Positions 10,588 to 18,094 of a stretch of DNA of 64,000 bases are shown piece by piece. Made by a program: the position numbers and the translations under genes. This stretch comes from Mucilaginibacter boryungensis (GTDB lineage Bacteria; Bacteroidota; Bacteroidia; Sphingobacteriales; Sphingobacteriaceae), in contig NZ_JADFFM010000002.1 of NCBI RefSeq assembly GCF_015221995.1, positions 496,001 to 560,000 on the forward strand. The letters run 5' to 3'. Below the pieces are notes generated by a model, which ran no database searches, was not told where the DNA came from, and was given only the letters and a program-made list of their open reading frames with translations. Position 1 is the stretch's first letter, and every line of letters begins with the position of its first letter.

Positions 10588-11352
10588 TTAATCCCAAATA
10601 CCGTTTTGCGCCGTAAATATCACCGGCTGTCCGCCGGTTACCATAATAGTATGCTCGTGCTGTGCAACAAAACCACCTTTATTCCCCGTTAGCGTCCAGC
10701 CATCGGCCTGGGTATCGGCTATTGTTGACCGTGTGGAAATGAAAGTTTCTATGGCCACTACCGAATTCTTTTTGAAACGCGCGGTGTTATACCTATCGCA
10801 GTAGTTAGCTATCTCGTGCGGTTCTTCGTGCAGGCTGCGGCCTACGCCATGTCCGGTAAGGTTTTTAATTACCGTGTAACCAGCTTTTTTGGCTTCGGCT
10901 TCTATCAACCTGCCTATCTCAGATATCCTGACACCGCCTTTGATATTACTGATCGCCTTCCTCAATATTTCTTTCGACGCTTCCACCAGTTTGCCATGGC
11001 CGTGGATATCCTCGCCCAATACAAACGAACCGCCGTTATCGGCCCAATAGCCATTCAGTTCTGCCGATACATCAATATTTACCAGGTCACCCTCTTTCAA
11101 TAGCTTATCTGCCGATGGTATGCCATGCGCGGCTTCCTCGTTAATGCTAATACAGGTATGCCCTGGGAAATCATAAGTTAGCTTTGGTGCAGAACGGGCG
11201 CCCATCTGTGCCAGTAATTCGCCGCCGTACTCGTCAAGTTCCTTTGTCGAAATACCTGGTCTGGCATACTCCCGCATTTTCTTAAGGGTGATGGCAACAG
11301 CATCGCTTGCCTGCTGCATCCCAATTCTTTCGTTTTCGGTGGTTATAGACAT
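10588..11352 (-). CDS. map: Methionine aminopeptidase, type I
   Basis: This 254-aa cytosolic metalloprotease removes N-terminal Met from new proteins. The five metal ligands are recognisable: the two Asp in VNIDVSAELNGYWADNGG, His in NLTGHGVGRSLHEEPHE, and the Glu residues of AIETF and QHEHTIMV. The frame extends upstream to 11460, but that extension encodes an unrelated AT-rich leader; the ATG at 11352 (MSITTENERIG) gives the normal length. It is transcribed alone, and the 10422-10587 gap to typA holds only the typA promoter. Confidence 0.95.
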   Translation of the reverse strand: MSITTENERIGMQQASDAVAITLKKMREYARPGISTKELDEYGGELLAQMGARSAPKLTYDFPGHTCISINEEAAHGIPSADKLLKEGDLVNIDVSAELNGYWADNGGSFVLGEDIHGHGKLVEASKEILRKAISNIKGGVRISEIGRLIEAEAKKAGYTVIKNLTGHGVGRSLHEEPHEIANYCDRYNTARFKKNSVVAIETFISTRSTIADTQADGWTLTGNKGGFVAQHEHTIMVTGGQPVIFTAQNGIWD

Positions 11353-11464
11353 TTTATTTTTATCTATGGTAAATTTAACACTTAATATGTTCGATGCTAT
11401 TACCAAACACAGACTAAATGTGTGTTTGTTTTGGGAAAGCAATGCTATTGCTACAATCAATGTT

Positions 11465-11545
11465 TATTCCCGCTTTCCGTTCCAACTCCTCGCTTTCTTG
11501 CACACACGCCCCAACACGCTGCGGGGTTTCCGCTACAATCGGGTT
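11465..11545 (+). repeat. Dispersed intergenic repeat, family D (copy 2)
   Basis: Contains CCCGCTTTCCGTTCCAACTCC followed by TGCGGGGTTTCCGCTACAAT, the same two-part pattern as at 3325-3390. The 11353-11599 interval contains only this repeat and ends in short degenerate AATGACTAACGACCAGTGAC-like repeats. Confidence 0.5.
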
Positions 11546-11599
11546 TACTTTTCGAGCGGTTCTGCACTAATGACTAACGACCAGTGACAAATGACTTAC

Positions 11600-12385
11600 T
11601 TACTTCCCAAACGCTTTCACCAAAAACTTAGGCATGGCTTTGGCCCAGGTGGCAACGTTATGTTCGCCGCCTACCATTTCAATATAAGTAATATCATCGC
11701 GGGTATAGCCTTTGGCCTGCAGTTCTTTTATCAGGTCAATAGTATCGTCAATAGCATCAATAATGCCATTGCGGTTGCGGTCGACGGTTTCATCTTTGGT
11801 GCCGGTTTGCAGCCAGAACTTCAGGTTGGGTTTGATTTTGCTTTCGCGGATAATACGGTGCATTATCCGGTCGTCATCCGTATAGCCCTTGCCCAAATCC
11901 TTACTACGCCACCATAACGAGCCCGAGAACACACCCACCATATTAAATACATCCGGATTATTCCAGGCAATATCCAGCGCCGATAAGCCACCTAAAGAGA
12001 ACCCCGCAAAAGCCACAGTACCAAACACCCCCATCCCCAGTTGATTCCTGATATCAGGCAGCAATTCCTCTATAATAAACTTGGTATAAAGGTCGGCTTT
12101 TGAACCACGCTTTTTAAAATCAGGATGACCAGCTACACCATATTCCTGTATGCGCTCGTCGCCGCAATTTATCGCGACTATGGCTGTTGGCTTAATGCGG
12201 TTGGCATTATATAAGTCTTGCAATGTATCAGCCAACTGCAGGTTTTCGGCTTCCTGTCCGTCATTCAACAATAATAAATTTAGTGGCTCGGTACCGGCAA
12301 ATTCATTTGGCAGCAGCAGGGTATATGTAACCTCGCGATTAAGGTGGGTAGAGTTTATGGTTAAAAGCGTTTCGGTAACGGTCAT
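11600..12385 (-). CDS. Putative alpha/beta-hydrolase esterase (PF00756-type)
   Basis: This 261-aa protein belongs to the esterase D/enterochelin-esterase fold: the nucleophile elbow is GFSLGG (FAGFSLGGLSALDIAW), and the catalytic His is likely in GGEHNVATW near the C-terminus. An alternative start at 12442 would add a weakly hydrophobic leader; I prefer 12385 because the family homology begins there, but a short signal cannot be excluded. It lies divergently from the esterase of the ATP-grasp cluster (12684), about 300 bases away, and shares its fold. A role in the same pathway is possible but inferred. Confidence 0.8.
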   Translation of the reverse strand: MTVTETLLTINSTHLNREVTYTLLLPNEFAGTEPLNLLLLNDGQEAENLQLADTLQDLYNANRIKPTAIVAINCGDERIQEYGVAGHPDFKKRGSKADLYTKFIIEELLPDIRNQLGMGVFGTVAFAGFSLGGLSALDIAWNNPDVFNMVGVFSGSLWWRSKDLGKGYTDDDRIMHRIIRESKIKPNLKFWLQTGTKDETVDRNRNGIIDAIDDTIDLIKELQAKGYTRDDITYIEMVGGEHNVATWAKAMPKFLVKAFGK

Positions 12386-12486
12386 TTCAAGATCGGGCCA
12401 GCACAAATTCATCATCAATAGTATTATATATGCATATGTCAATTATTCACCCCTTTGTAAGCCATTGCTATAGCACTGTCTTAGTT

Positions 12487-12504
12487 TTCCCCTGAATCAG
12501 GGGA
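12487..12504. repeat. Palindromic hairpin between divergent esterase genes
   Basis: TTCCCCTGAATCAGGGGA forms a compact perfect hairpin, followed about 20 bases later by CTGCAAGTTGCAG, a second short inverted repeat. It lies between the two divergent esterase genes and could be a terminator or an operator. The remainder of 12386-12683 is AT-rich with no gene. Confidence 0.4.
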
Positions 12505-12683
12505 AGACGCTGTCTCTGCAAGTTGCAGTTTCGTTAATAAGGGGTCTAACTAAAAGACAAATATTAAAGCCACAAAAGTACGCTTATCAACCTAAACATA
12601 AAATTAAAACCTATTAATTTACACGGTGTTGTCTTTTTAAAACAAAGCACTTATCTTACCGTACTTAAAAATCAAGATATATT

Positions 12684-13394
12684 GTGACAGAACAATATCA
12701 CCGCTGGTATTCGCATAACCTGGGTACCGACCTTGAGATGCTGGTTTTTGGCGACAGGGGCTATCCGCTTATCCTGTTCCCTACCACCAAAGGCCGTTAT
12801 TTTCAAAACAAGGATGAAGGCCTTATTGAAAGCGCGCGGTGGTTTATTGAGCAGGGGTTGGTAAAAATATACTGTCCGGATAGTATAGACCACCTGACCT
12901 GGTACAACAAGGAAGTACACCCTGCTGCACGGGCTTATAACCATGTTTGGTACGACCGTATGCTGAACGAGGAACTGGCGCCCTGGACCATGCACGAGAC
13001 CGGCGTTGGCAAAGTAGCCGTAGCTGGCTGTAGCTTTGGCGGTTACCACGCTGCCAATTTTGCTTTTAAACATCCCGATAAAGTGAGCAACCTGTTTACT
13101 ATGGGCGGCGCGTTTGACATTAAGCAATTTACCGACGGCTTTTATAACGACGATATTTTTTACAACAACCCGGTAGATTTTGTGCCGGGCGATAATAACC
13201 CCGACCTATGGAAAATGAATATTATACTGGGGACATCTGAACATGATATGTGCAAGGGTTATAATATGGAGATGTCAAACATTTTGAACGCTAAGGGTAT
13301 TAACCATTGGTTGGATATCCGCCCGTTCGCTAACCACGACTGGCCCATCTGGCGCGAAATGTTCCCGCATTATTTATCGTTGATAAAGGGTTAA
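12684..13394 (+). CDS. Esterase-like alpha/beta hydrolase heading the amidoligase cluster
   Basis: This 236-aa putative esterase starts with GTG (GTGACAGAACAAT); no ATG is available upstream in frame. The nucleophile motif is AGCSFGGYHAANF near residues 115-127, and the probable catalytic His is in FANHDWPIW near the end. It is related to the divergent gene at 11600-12385. Four genes for two ATP-grasp ligases, a GCS2 ligase and a glutamine amidotransferase follow on the same strand, which suggests a hydrolysis, loading or release step for an amide-type product. That role is inference. Confidence 0.8.
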   Translation: MTEQYHRWYSHNLGTDLEMLVFGDRGYPLILFPTTKGRYFQNKDEGLIESARWFIEQGLVKIYCPDSIDHLTWYNKEVHPAARAYNHVWYDRMLNEELAPWTMHETGVGKVAVAGCSFGGYHAANFAFKHPDKVSNLFTMGGAFDIKQFTDGFYNDDIFYNNPVDFVPGDNNPDLWKMNIILGTSEHDMCKGYNMEMSNILNAKGINHWLDIRPFANHDWPIWREMFPHYLSLIKG

Positions 13395-13460
13395 ACAAAT
13401 TAGACAAGGATATGGCACTATAACAGCAAACCGATAACCGCAATACAAACACAGACACAT

Positions 13461-14519
13461 ATGAAAAAAATAGGTATCCTTTTCGGGCAGGAAAATTCGT
13501 TCCCGCAGGCATTTGTCGACCGGGTGAACCAAAAGACGGGGGGCAAAGGTATCAGCGCCGAATTTGTCCGCATAGATAAAGTAATGCAGGCCGAACCTAT
13601 GGGCTATTCGGTTATTATCGACCGTATATCGCAGGATGTGCCCTTTTATCGCGCGGCGCTAAAGAACGCGGCCATTTGCGGTACCGCTGTTATTAACAAT
13701 CCCTTTTGGTGGAGCGCCGACGAGAAATTTTTCAATAACGCCCTGGCTGTGAAGATTGGCGTACCGGTACCTAAAACGGTGATCCTGCCATCAAAAGAAT
13801 TACCTGATGATACTACCGAAAAATCGTTCCGTAACCTGGCCTATCCGTTAGACTGGGAAGGCATTTTTACTTATGTAGGGTTCCCGGCCTATATGAAACC
13901 ATTTGATGGCGGCGGCTGGAAGGAAGTGTACCAGATCAACAGTCTTGACGACCTTTGGGACAAATACAATCAAACCAAGCAGTACGTAATGATGCTGCAG
14001 GAGGAGATCATCTTTGACGATTACTTCCGCTGTTATTGTATTGGCGGCAAACATGTGCGCATTATGCAATATGAACCGCGCAATTCGCACCATCTACGTT
14101 ACGAACATGGCAAAGCCCCGGCTTCAAAAAAATTGCTGGATACCGTTAAAGATTACGTATTGAAACTTAACCAGTATTTAGGTTACGATTTTAACACTGT
14201 TGAATTTGCCGTACGCAACGGCGTACCCTACGCTATCGACTTTTGCAATCCCGCTCCGGATGCTGAAGTGACCAGCGTCGGTCAGGAAAACTTCGATTGG
14301 GTAGTGGAAACATCGGCTGATTACGCTATTGAGCGCGCCAAAAAACAAAAAGACAACCAGGACAATTTAACCTGGGGCGAATATGTAAAAACCGGCGCGG
14401 CGGGCAAACCATTAGTATCGGTCAAAGCCGTAAAAGGCGATGTGAGTATTGGCGAGATACCAAAAGTAAAGAAAGCGCCGGCAAAAGCCGCGGCAAAAAA
14501 ACCGGCTGCTAAAAAATAA
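13461..14519 (+). CDS. ATP-grasp ligase with Lys/Ala-rich tail
   Basis: This 352-aa predicted ATP-dependent carboxylate-amine ligase shows the ATP-grasp lysine segment PAYMKPFDGGGWKEVY (residues 141-156), LQEEIIFDDYFRCYCIGG (the adenine-lid region), and NTVEFAVRNGVPYAIDFCNPAPD (the metal-binding D/N pair). The last 30 residues (VKKAPAKAAAKKPAAKK) form a histone H1-like basic tail unrelated to the fold, which may bind nucleic acid or polyphosphate, or be a disordered extension. It is the second gene of the cluster. The substrate is unknown. It is not clearly RimK or D-Ala-D-Ala ligase. Confidence 0.85.
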   Translation: MKKIGILFGQENSFPQAFVDRVNQKTGGKGISAEFVRIDKVMQAEPMGYSVIIDRISQDVPFYRAALKNAAICGTAVINNPFWWSADEKFFNNALAVKIGVPVPKTVILPSKELPDDTTEKSFRNLAYPLDWEGIFTYVGFPAYMKPFDGGGWKEVYQINSLDDLWDKYNQTKQYVMMLQEEIIFDDYFRCYCIGGKHVRIMQYEPRNSHHLRYEHGKAPASKKLLDTVKDYVLKLNQYLGYDFNTVEFAVRNGVPYAIDFCNPAPDAEVTSVGQENFDWVVETSADYAIERAKKQKDNQDNLTWGEYVKTGAAGKPLVSVKAVKGDVSIGEIPKVKKAPAKAAAKKPAAKK

Positions 14520-14527
14520 TAAACCAT

Positions 14528-14611
14528 CGTCATTGCGAGGAACGAAGCAATCTTCAAACTATCTATTCCGGATTTGCTTATCGGTAGATTGCTTCGTTCC
14601 TCGCAATGACG
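14528..14611. repeat. REP-like palindrome, family A (copy 1)
   Basis: CGTCATTGCGAGGAACGAAGC is repeated in inverted form at the other end of an 84-base element, so it folds into a long hairpin. It lies inside the operon between the ATP-grasp gene and the GCS2 gene. Related elements are at 48443-48528, 49655-49744 and 56074-56162. Confidence 0.75.
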
Positions 14612-14650
14612 CATTAATGAGCAATAGAGAAACCCATAACCTAACCAATT

Positions 14651-15748
14651 ATGAACGAGTTTACCTTAGGTGTTGAAGAAGAATTTATGGTGGTTGACCC
14701 GGTTACCCGGGAGCTAACATCGCACGAGCAAAAAATTGTGGATGGCGCGCAAAAGATACATGAAGACCAGGTAAAGGCCGAAATGCACCAGGCTGTGGTT
14801 GAAGTAGGCACCCACATTTGCCGCAACACCGAAGAAGCGCATAAGGAGGTAGCCAAACTACGCCTCACTGTTGCCCAACTGGCCGGTGACCTGGGCCTGC
14901 GCATTGGCGCGGCAGGCACGCACCCTTTCTCGCACTGGCAGCACCAGTTGATCACCGATCACCCGCGGTATTTTGATATTGTGGATGAGTTGCAGGAAGC
15001 CGCGCGCAGTAACCTTATTTTTGGTTTACATGTACACGTGGGTATCCAGTCGCGGGATATGGCTATACATATTGCCAACCAGGTGCGCTACTTTTTACCG
15101 CACGTTTACGCGCTGTCAACCAATTCGCCGTTTTGGGAAGGGCGTAATACAGGTTATAAATCGTTCCGCACCAAAGTGTTCGATAAGTTTCCACGCACAG
15201 GCATCCCCGACTTTTTTAACAGTATCGAGGATTACGATAATTATGTGAAACTGCTGGTAAAAACCAACTGTATTGATAACGCCAAAAAAATATGGTGGGA
15301 TATCCGCGTGCACCCGTTTTTTGAAACTATAGAGTTCCGCATTTGCGATTGCCCTATGCTGGTAGAGGAAACCATGGCATTTACGGCGCTATTCCAGGCG
15401 CTTTGTGCCAAGTTATACAAACTGCGCCAGCAAAACATGACGTTTATTACCTATAACCGTGCCCTTATCAACGAAAACAAATGGCGGGCGGCACGTTATG
15501 GCATTGACGGCAAGATGATAGATTTTGGCAAGGAAATGGAAGTGAACACCCGTGCCCTGATTATGGAACTGCTGGATTTTGTGGATGATGTGGTAGACGA
15601 ACTGGGCAGTCGCCAGCATTTGAATTATGTATTAAAAATACTGGAAAACGGCACCGGCGCCGACAGGCAGCTGGCGGTTTACCAGCAAAATAATAACTTT
15701 GCAGATGTGGTAGATTATATCACATCGCAAACATTGAAGGGAATATAA
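14651..15748 (+). CDS. Carboxylate-amine ligase, glutamate-cysteine ligase type 2 family
   Basis: This 365-aa protein belongs to the GCS2 (YbdK/COG2170) family of ATP-dependent ligases with the glutamine-synthetase fold. The start FTLGVEEEFMVVDP contains the conserved GVEEEF metal-binding Glu residues, and LIFGLHVHVGIQ (residues 118-129), MLVEETMAF and TNSPFW are typical. E. coli YbdK has weak gamma-glutamylcysteine ligase activity, so an amide bond with a glutamyl or similar acyl group is plausible. It is tightly followed by the amidotransferase gene (6 bases), within the ATP-grasp cluster. The substrate is not identifiable. Confidence 0.92.
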   Translation: MNEFTLGVEEEFMVVDPVTRELTSHEQKIVDGAQKIHEDQVKAEMHQAVVEVGTHICRNTEEAHKEVAKLRLTVAQLAGDLGLRIGAAGTHPFSHWQHQLITDHPRYFDIVDELQEAARSNLIFGLHVHVGIQSRDMAIHIANQVRYFLPHVYALSTNSPFWEGRNTGYKSFRTKVFDKFPRTGIPDFFNSIEDYDNYVKLLVKTNCIDNAKKIWWDIRVHPFFETIEFRICDCPMLVEETMAFTALFQALCAKLYKLRQQNMTFITYNRALINENKWRAARYGIDGKMIDFGKEMEVNTRALIMELLDFVDDVVDELGSRQHLNYVLKILENGTGADRQLAVYQQNNNFADVVDYITSQTLKGI

Positions 15749-15754
15749 GTGGGA

Positions 15755-16603
15755 ATGACAGAAAACACAATTAAAGTAGCCATTATCGACCTATACGCAG
15801 GTATAGTTAACCAGGGTATGCGCGGGTTCCAGGAGATCCTGGACAGGTATCGTACAAAAAACAATTTAAACTTAACGTACCAGGTTTTTGATACCCGTGG
15901 CGCTAATATATTACCCGGGACTGATTTTGACATTTACATATGCAGCGGCGGCCCTGGCGACCCATTGAGTAGCGAAACCGAACCCTGGGACATTGGCTTT
16001 ATGCAATTAATGGACGAACTGGAAGCCCACAATAATTCCGCCGCGCCGGATAAAAAACATGTGCTGTTTGTTTGCCACTCGTTCCAGATGATGTGCCGCA
16101 GGTATAAATTAGGCCTTATTAACAAGCGGCGTTCGCCATCGTTTGGCATTTTGCCTGTGCATTTAACCGTAGCCGGAAAGCGCGAACCAGTTTTAGCAAA
16201 CTTATCCGATCCGTTCTACAGCGTCGATTCCCGCAGCTGGCAGGTAATACACCCTGATGAAAAACGCTTTACCGAAATGGGTATGCAATTACTGGCTATT
16301 GAAAAAGAGCGGCCCTATGTCGATCTGTCCCGCGCTATGATGGCTATCCGTTTCAACGATTATTTTATCGGCACACAGTTCCATCCTGAAGCCGATGCCC
16401 GGGGCATGAAAATGCACTTAATGACCGAAGAAAGGAAACAGGAAGTGATCAGCGAACATGGCAAAGATAAATACAACGATATGCTGGAACGCCTGGATGA
16501 CCCGGACAAAATAATGCACACGCAAAACACGCTGATCCCTAATTTTTTGGATGAGGCAGTGCAGCAAATAATTGCGAAAGGCGAAATGTCAATTGCGAAA
16601 TAA
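15755..16603 (+). CDS. Class I glutamine amidotransferase-like protein
   Basis: This 282-aa triad amidotransferase-like protein has the probable nucleophile Cys in LFVCHSFQMMC (near residue 107) and the His-Glu pair in IGTQFHPEAD (near residues 206-213). The canonical nucleophile elbow is GxCxGxQ, while here it is VCHSFQ: Cys and Gln are kept, but both Gly positions are replaced. An in-frame GTG lies 6 bases before the chosen ATG. It could supply ammonia or a hydrolase activity to the flanking ligases. It is not a carbamoyl-phosphate or GMP synthase subunit by context. Confidence 0.82.
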   Translation: MTENTIKVAIIDLYAGIVNQGMRGFQEILDRYRTKNNLNLTYQVFDTRGANILPGTDFDIYICSGGPGDPLSSETEPWDIGFMQLMDELEAHNNSAAPDKKHVLFVCHSFQMMCRRYKLGLINKRRSPSFGILPVHLTVAGKREPVLANLSDPFYSVDSRSWQVIHPDEKRFTEMGMQLLAIEKERPYVDLSRAMMAIRFNDYFIGTQFHPEADARGMKMHLMTEERKQEVISEHGKDKYNDMLERLDDPDKIMHTQNTLIPNFLDEAVQQIIAKGEMSIAK

Positions 16604-16612
16604 ATAATCCCT

Positions 16613-17809
16613 ATGGACGCAGCAGCCCGCCAGGCATTTAATGCCAACTTTACCGATGCCAAATATCAGCAGCTACTTACTGATATGAATACCGGCTTGC
16701 GTGCACCTATCCCCTTCCGCCTGGCCGAAACACCGATATTTATTTCGGATGATTTTTATGCCAAACTTTTACAGGCGGGTGAGGATATTATTGCTACCAT
16801 TAAACAACCTGATTTTAAAGAGTTGACCGAGCGCGCCATCCCCGATAAATGGTGGGTAGCTAACGAAAATGACCACGCCCATATCATTGCTTTGGATTTT
16901 GGCGTTTGCCGCGATGAGCACGGCGAACTGACACCTAAACTAATAGAACTACAGGGTTTCCCCTCGCTGTTCGGCTTCCAGGCTTATGCCGATGAGCATT
17001 ACCATAAGGCATTCGATATCCCCGAAGAATGGACGGGTTACCTGAGCGGATTAAACAAGGAAAGCTATATAGAACTCTTGCGCAAAACCATCGTTGGCGA
17101 ACATCAGCCTGATGAGGTTGTGCTGATGGACGTGAACGCGCCCGAACAAAAAACATCCGTCGATTTTTATATTACTCAAAATTACCTGGGCATACCCGTA
17201 GTTTCGCTGCATGATCTGGTGCAACAAGGCGATCAGCTTTATTATAAAGATAATGATGGCGAACTGAAGCGCATCCGCAGGATATATAACCGGTTGATAT
17301 TTGACGAGATTGACGGCGACCCGCATATATTTGACAAGGTGGTAGATTTCCGCCAACCACTTGATGTGGAATGGATACCGCACCCTAACTGGTTCTATCG
17401 CATCAGCAAGTTCACCATGCCCTTTCTTGAAGGAGATTTTGTGCCCAAAACACAATTCCTAAACCAGATAGAAGAAATGCCTGCAGACCTGGAGAACTAC
17501 GTGTTAAAGCCCTTGTTCTCATTTGCTGGTCAGGGGGTGATTATTGATGTACAGGCTGAAGATATCAGCGCTATTAAAAACCCTGAGAACTGGATCTTAC
17601 AGGAAAAGGTAAACTACGAACCCGCCATACAAGCTCCCGATGGCGGCGTAAAAGCTGAGATACGGTTACTGTACCTATGGCCCGATGGTGATGAAGACCC
17701 CACACTGGCTATTACCCTCGGCAGGCTAAGTCGCGGTAAAATGATTGGTGTGCGTTATAACAAGGATTTTGATTGGGTGGGCGGTACGGTAGCCTTCATC
17801 AAAAAGTAA
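16613..17809 (+). CDS. ATP-grasp-like ligase (second of the cluster)
   Basis: This 398-aa protein has ATP-grasp motifs in its C-terminal half: NYVLKPLFSFAGQGVIID (nucleotide-binding Lys and Gly-rich loop, near residues 285-302), WILQEKVNYEPAIQ and KAEIRLLYLWPDG. The N-terminal half, with WWVANENDHAHIIALDFGVC and LIELQGFPSLFGFQ, resembles circularly permuted or glutathionylspermidine-type ligases, but I cannot place it in a named subfamily. It follows the amidotransferase gene by 9 bases and ends the cluster. It probably performs a second ATP-driven amide bond formation on the pathway product. Confidence 0.75.
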   Translation: MDAAARQAFNANFTDAKYQQLLTDMNTGLRAPIPFRLAETPIFISDDFYAKLLQAGEDIIATIKQPDFKELTERAIPDKWWVANENDHAHIIALDFGVCRDEHGELTPKLIELQGFPSLFGFQAYADEHYHKAFDIPEEWTGYLSGLNKESYIELLRKTIVGEHQPDEVVLMDVNAPEQKTSVDFYITQNYLGIPVVSLHDLVQQGDQLYYKDNDGELKRIRRIYNRLIFDEIDGDPHIFDKVVDFRQPLDVEWIPHPNWFYRISKFTMPFLEGDFVPKTQFLNQIEEMPADLENYVLKPLFSFAGQGVIIDVQAEDISAIKNPENWILQEKVNYEPAIQAPDGGVKAEIRLLYLWPDGDEDPTLAITLGRLSRGKMIGVRYNKDFDWVGGTVAFIKK

Positions 17810-17871
17810 AGATCAGCATACTTTTGTTACAATACTATCGTATATATACATATAATAGTTAAATTTGCATC

Positions 17872-18033
17872 ATGATACAAAGCATCATTATTGCGGTAGT
17901 TTTTGCAGGGGCATTGTTTTACATTGGCAAAATGTTTTACAATTCGCTTTTTGTAAAAAAAGGCTGCGGCAGCAATTGCAAATGCGGAGTTGATTTTTCG
18001 AATATTGAACAAGGCAAACCCGCATCCAAATAA
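17872..18033 (+). CDS. FeoB-associated Cys-rich membrane protein (small)
   Basis: A 53-aa gene: an N-terminal membrane segment (MIQSIIIAVVFAGALFYIG) followed by a short basic linker and CGSNCKCG near residues 32-39, the Cys cluster of the FeoB-associated small proteins that accompany ferrous iron transporters. No feoA or feoB is in the window, so the gene is orphaned here. A TAAATTTG box (17860-17867) lies only 4 bases before the ATG, so leaderless or near-leaderless transcription is possible. Confidence 0.7.
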   Translation: MIQSIIIAVVFAGALFYIGKMFYNSLFVKKGCGSNCKCGVDFSNIEQGKPASK

Positions 18034-18094
18034 CCCTAATTGTTTACCATAATTCATTGCAAACAATTAAACCGATTAATTATTATATCCTTTA

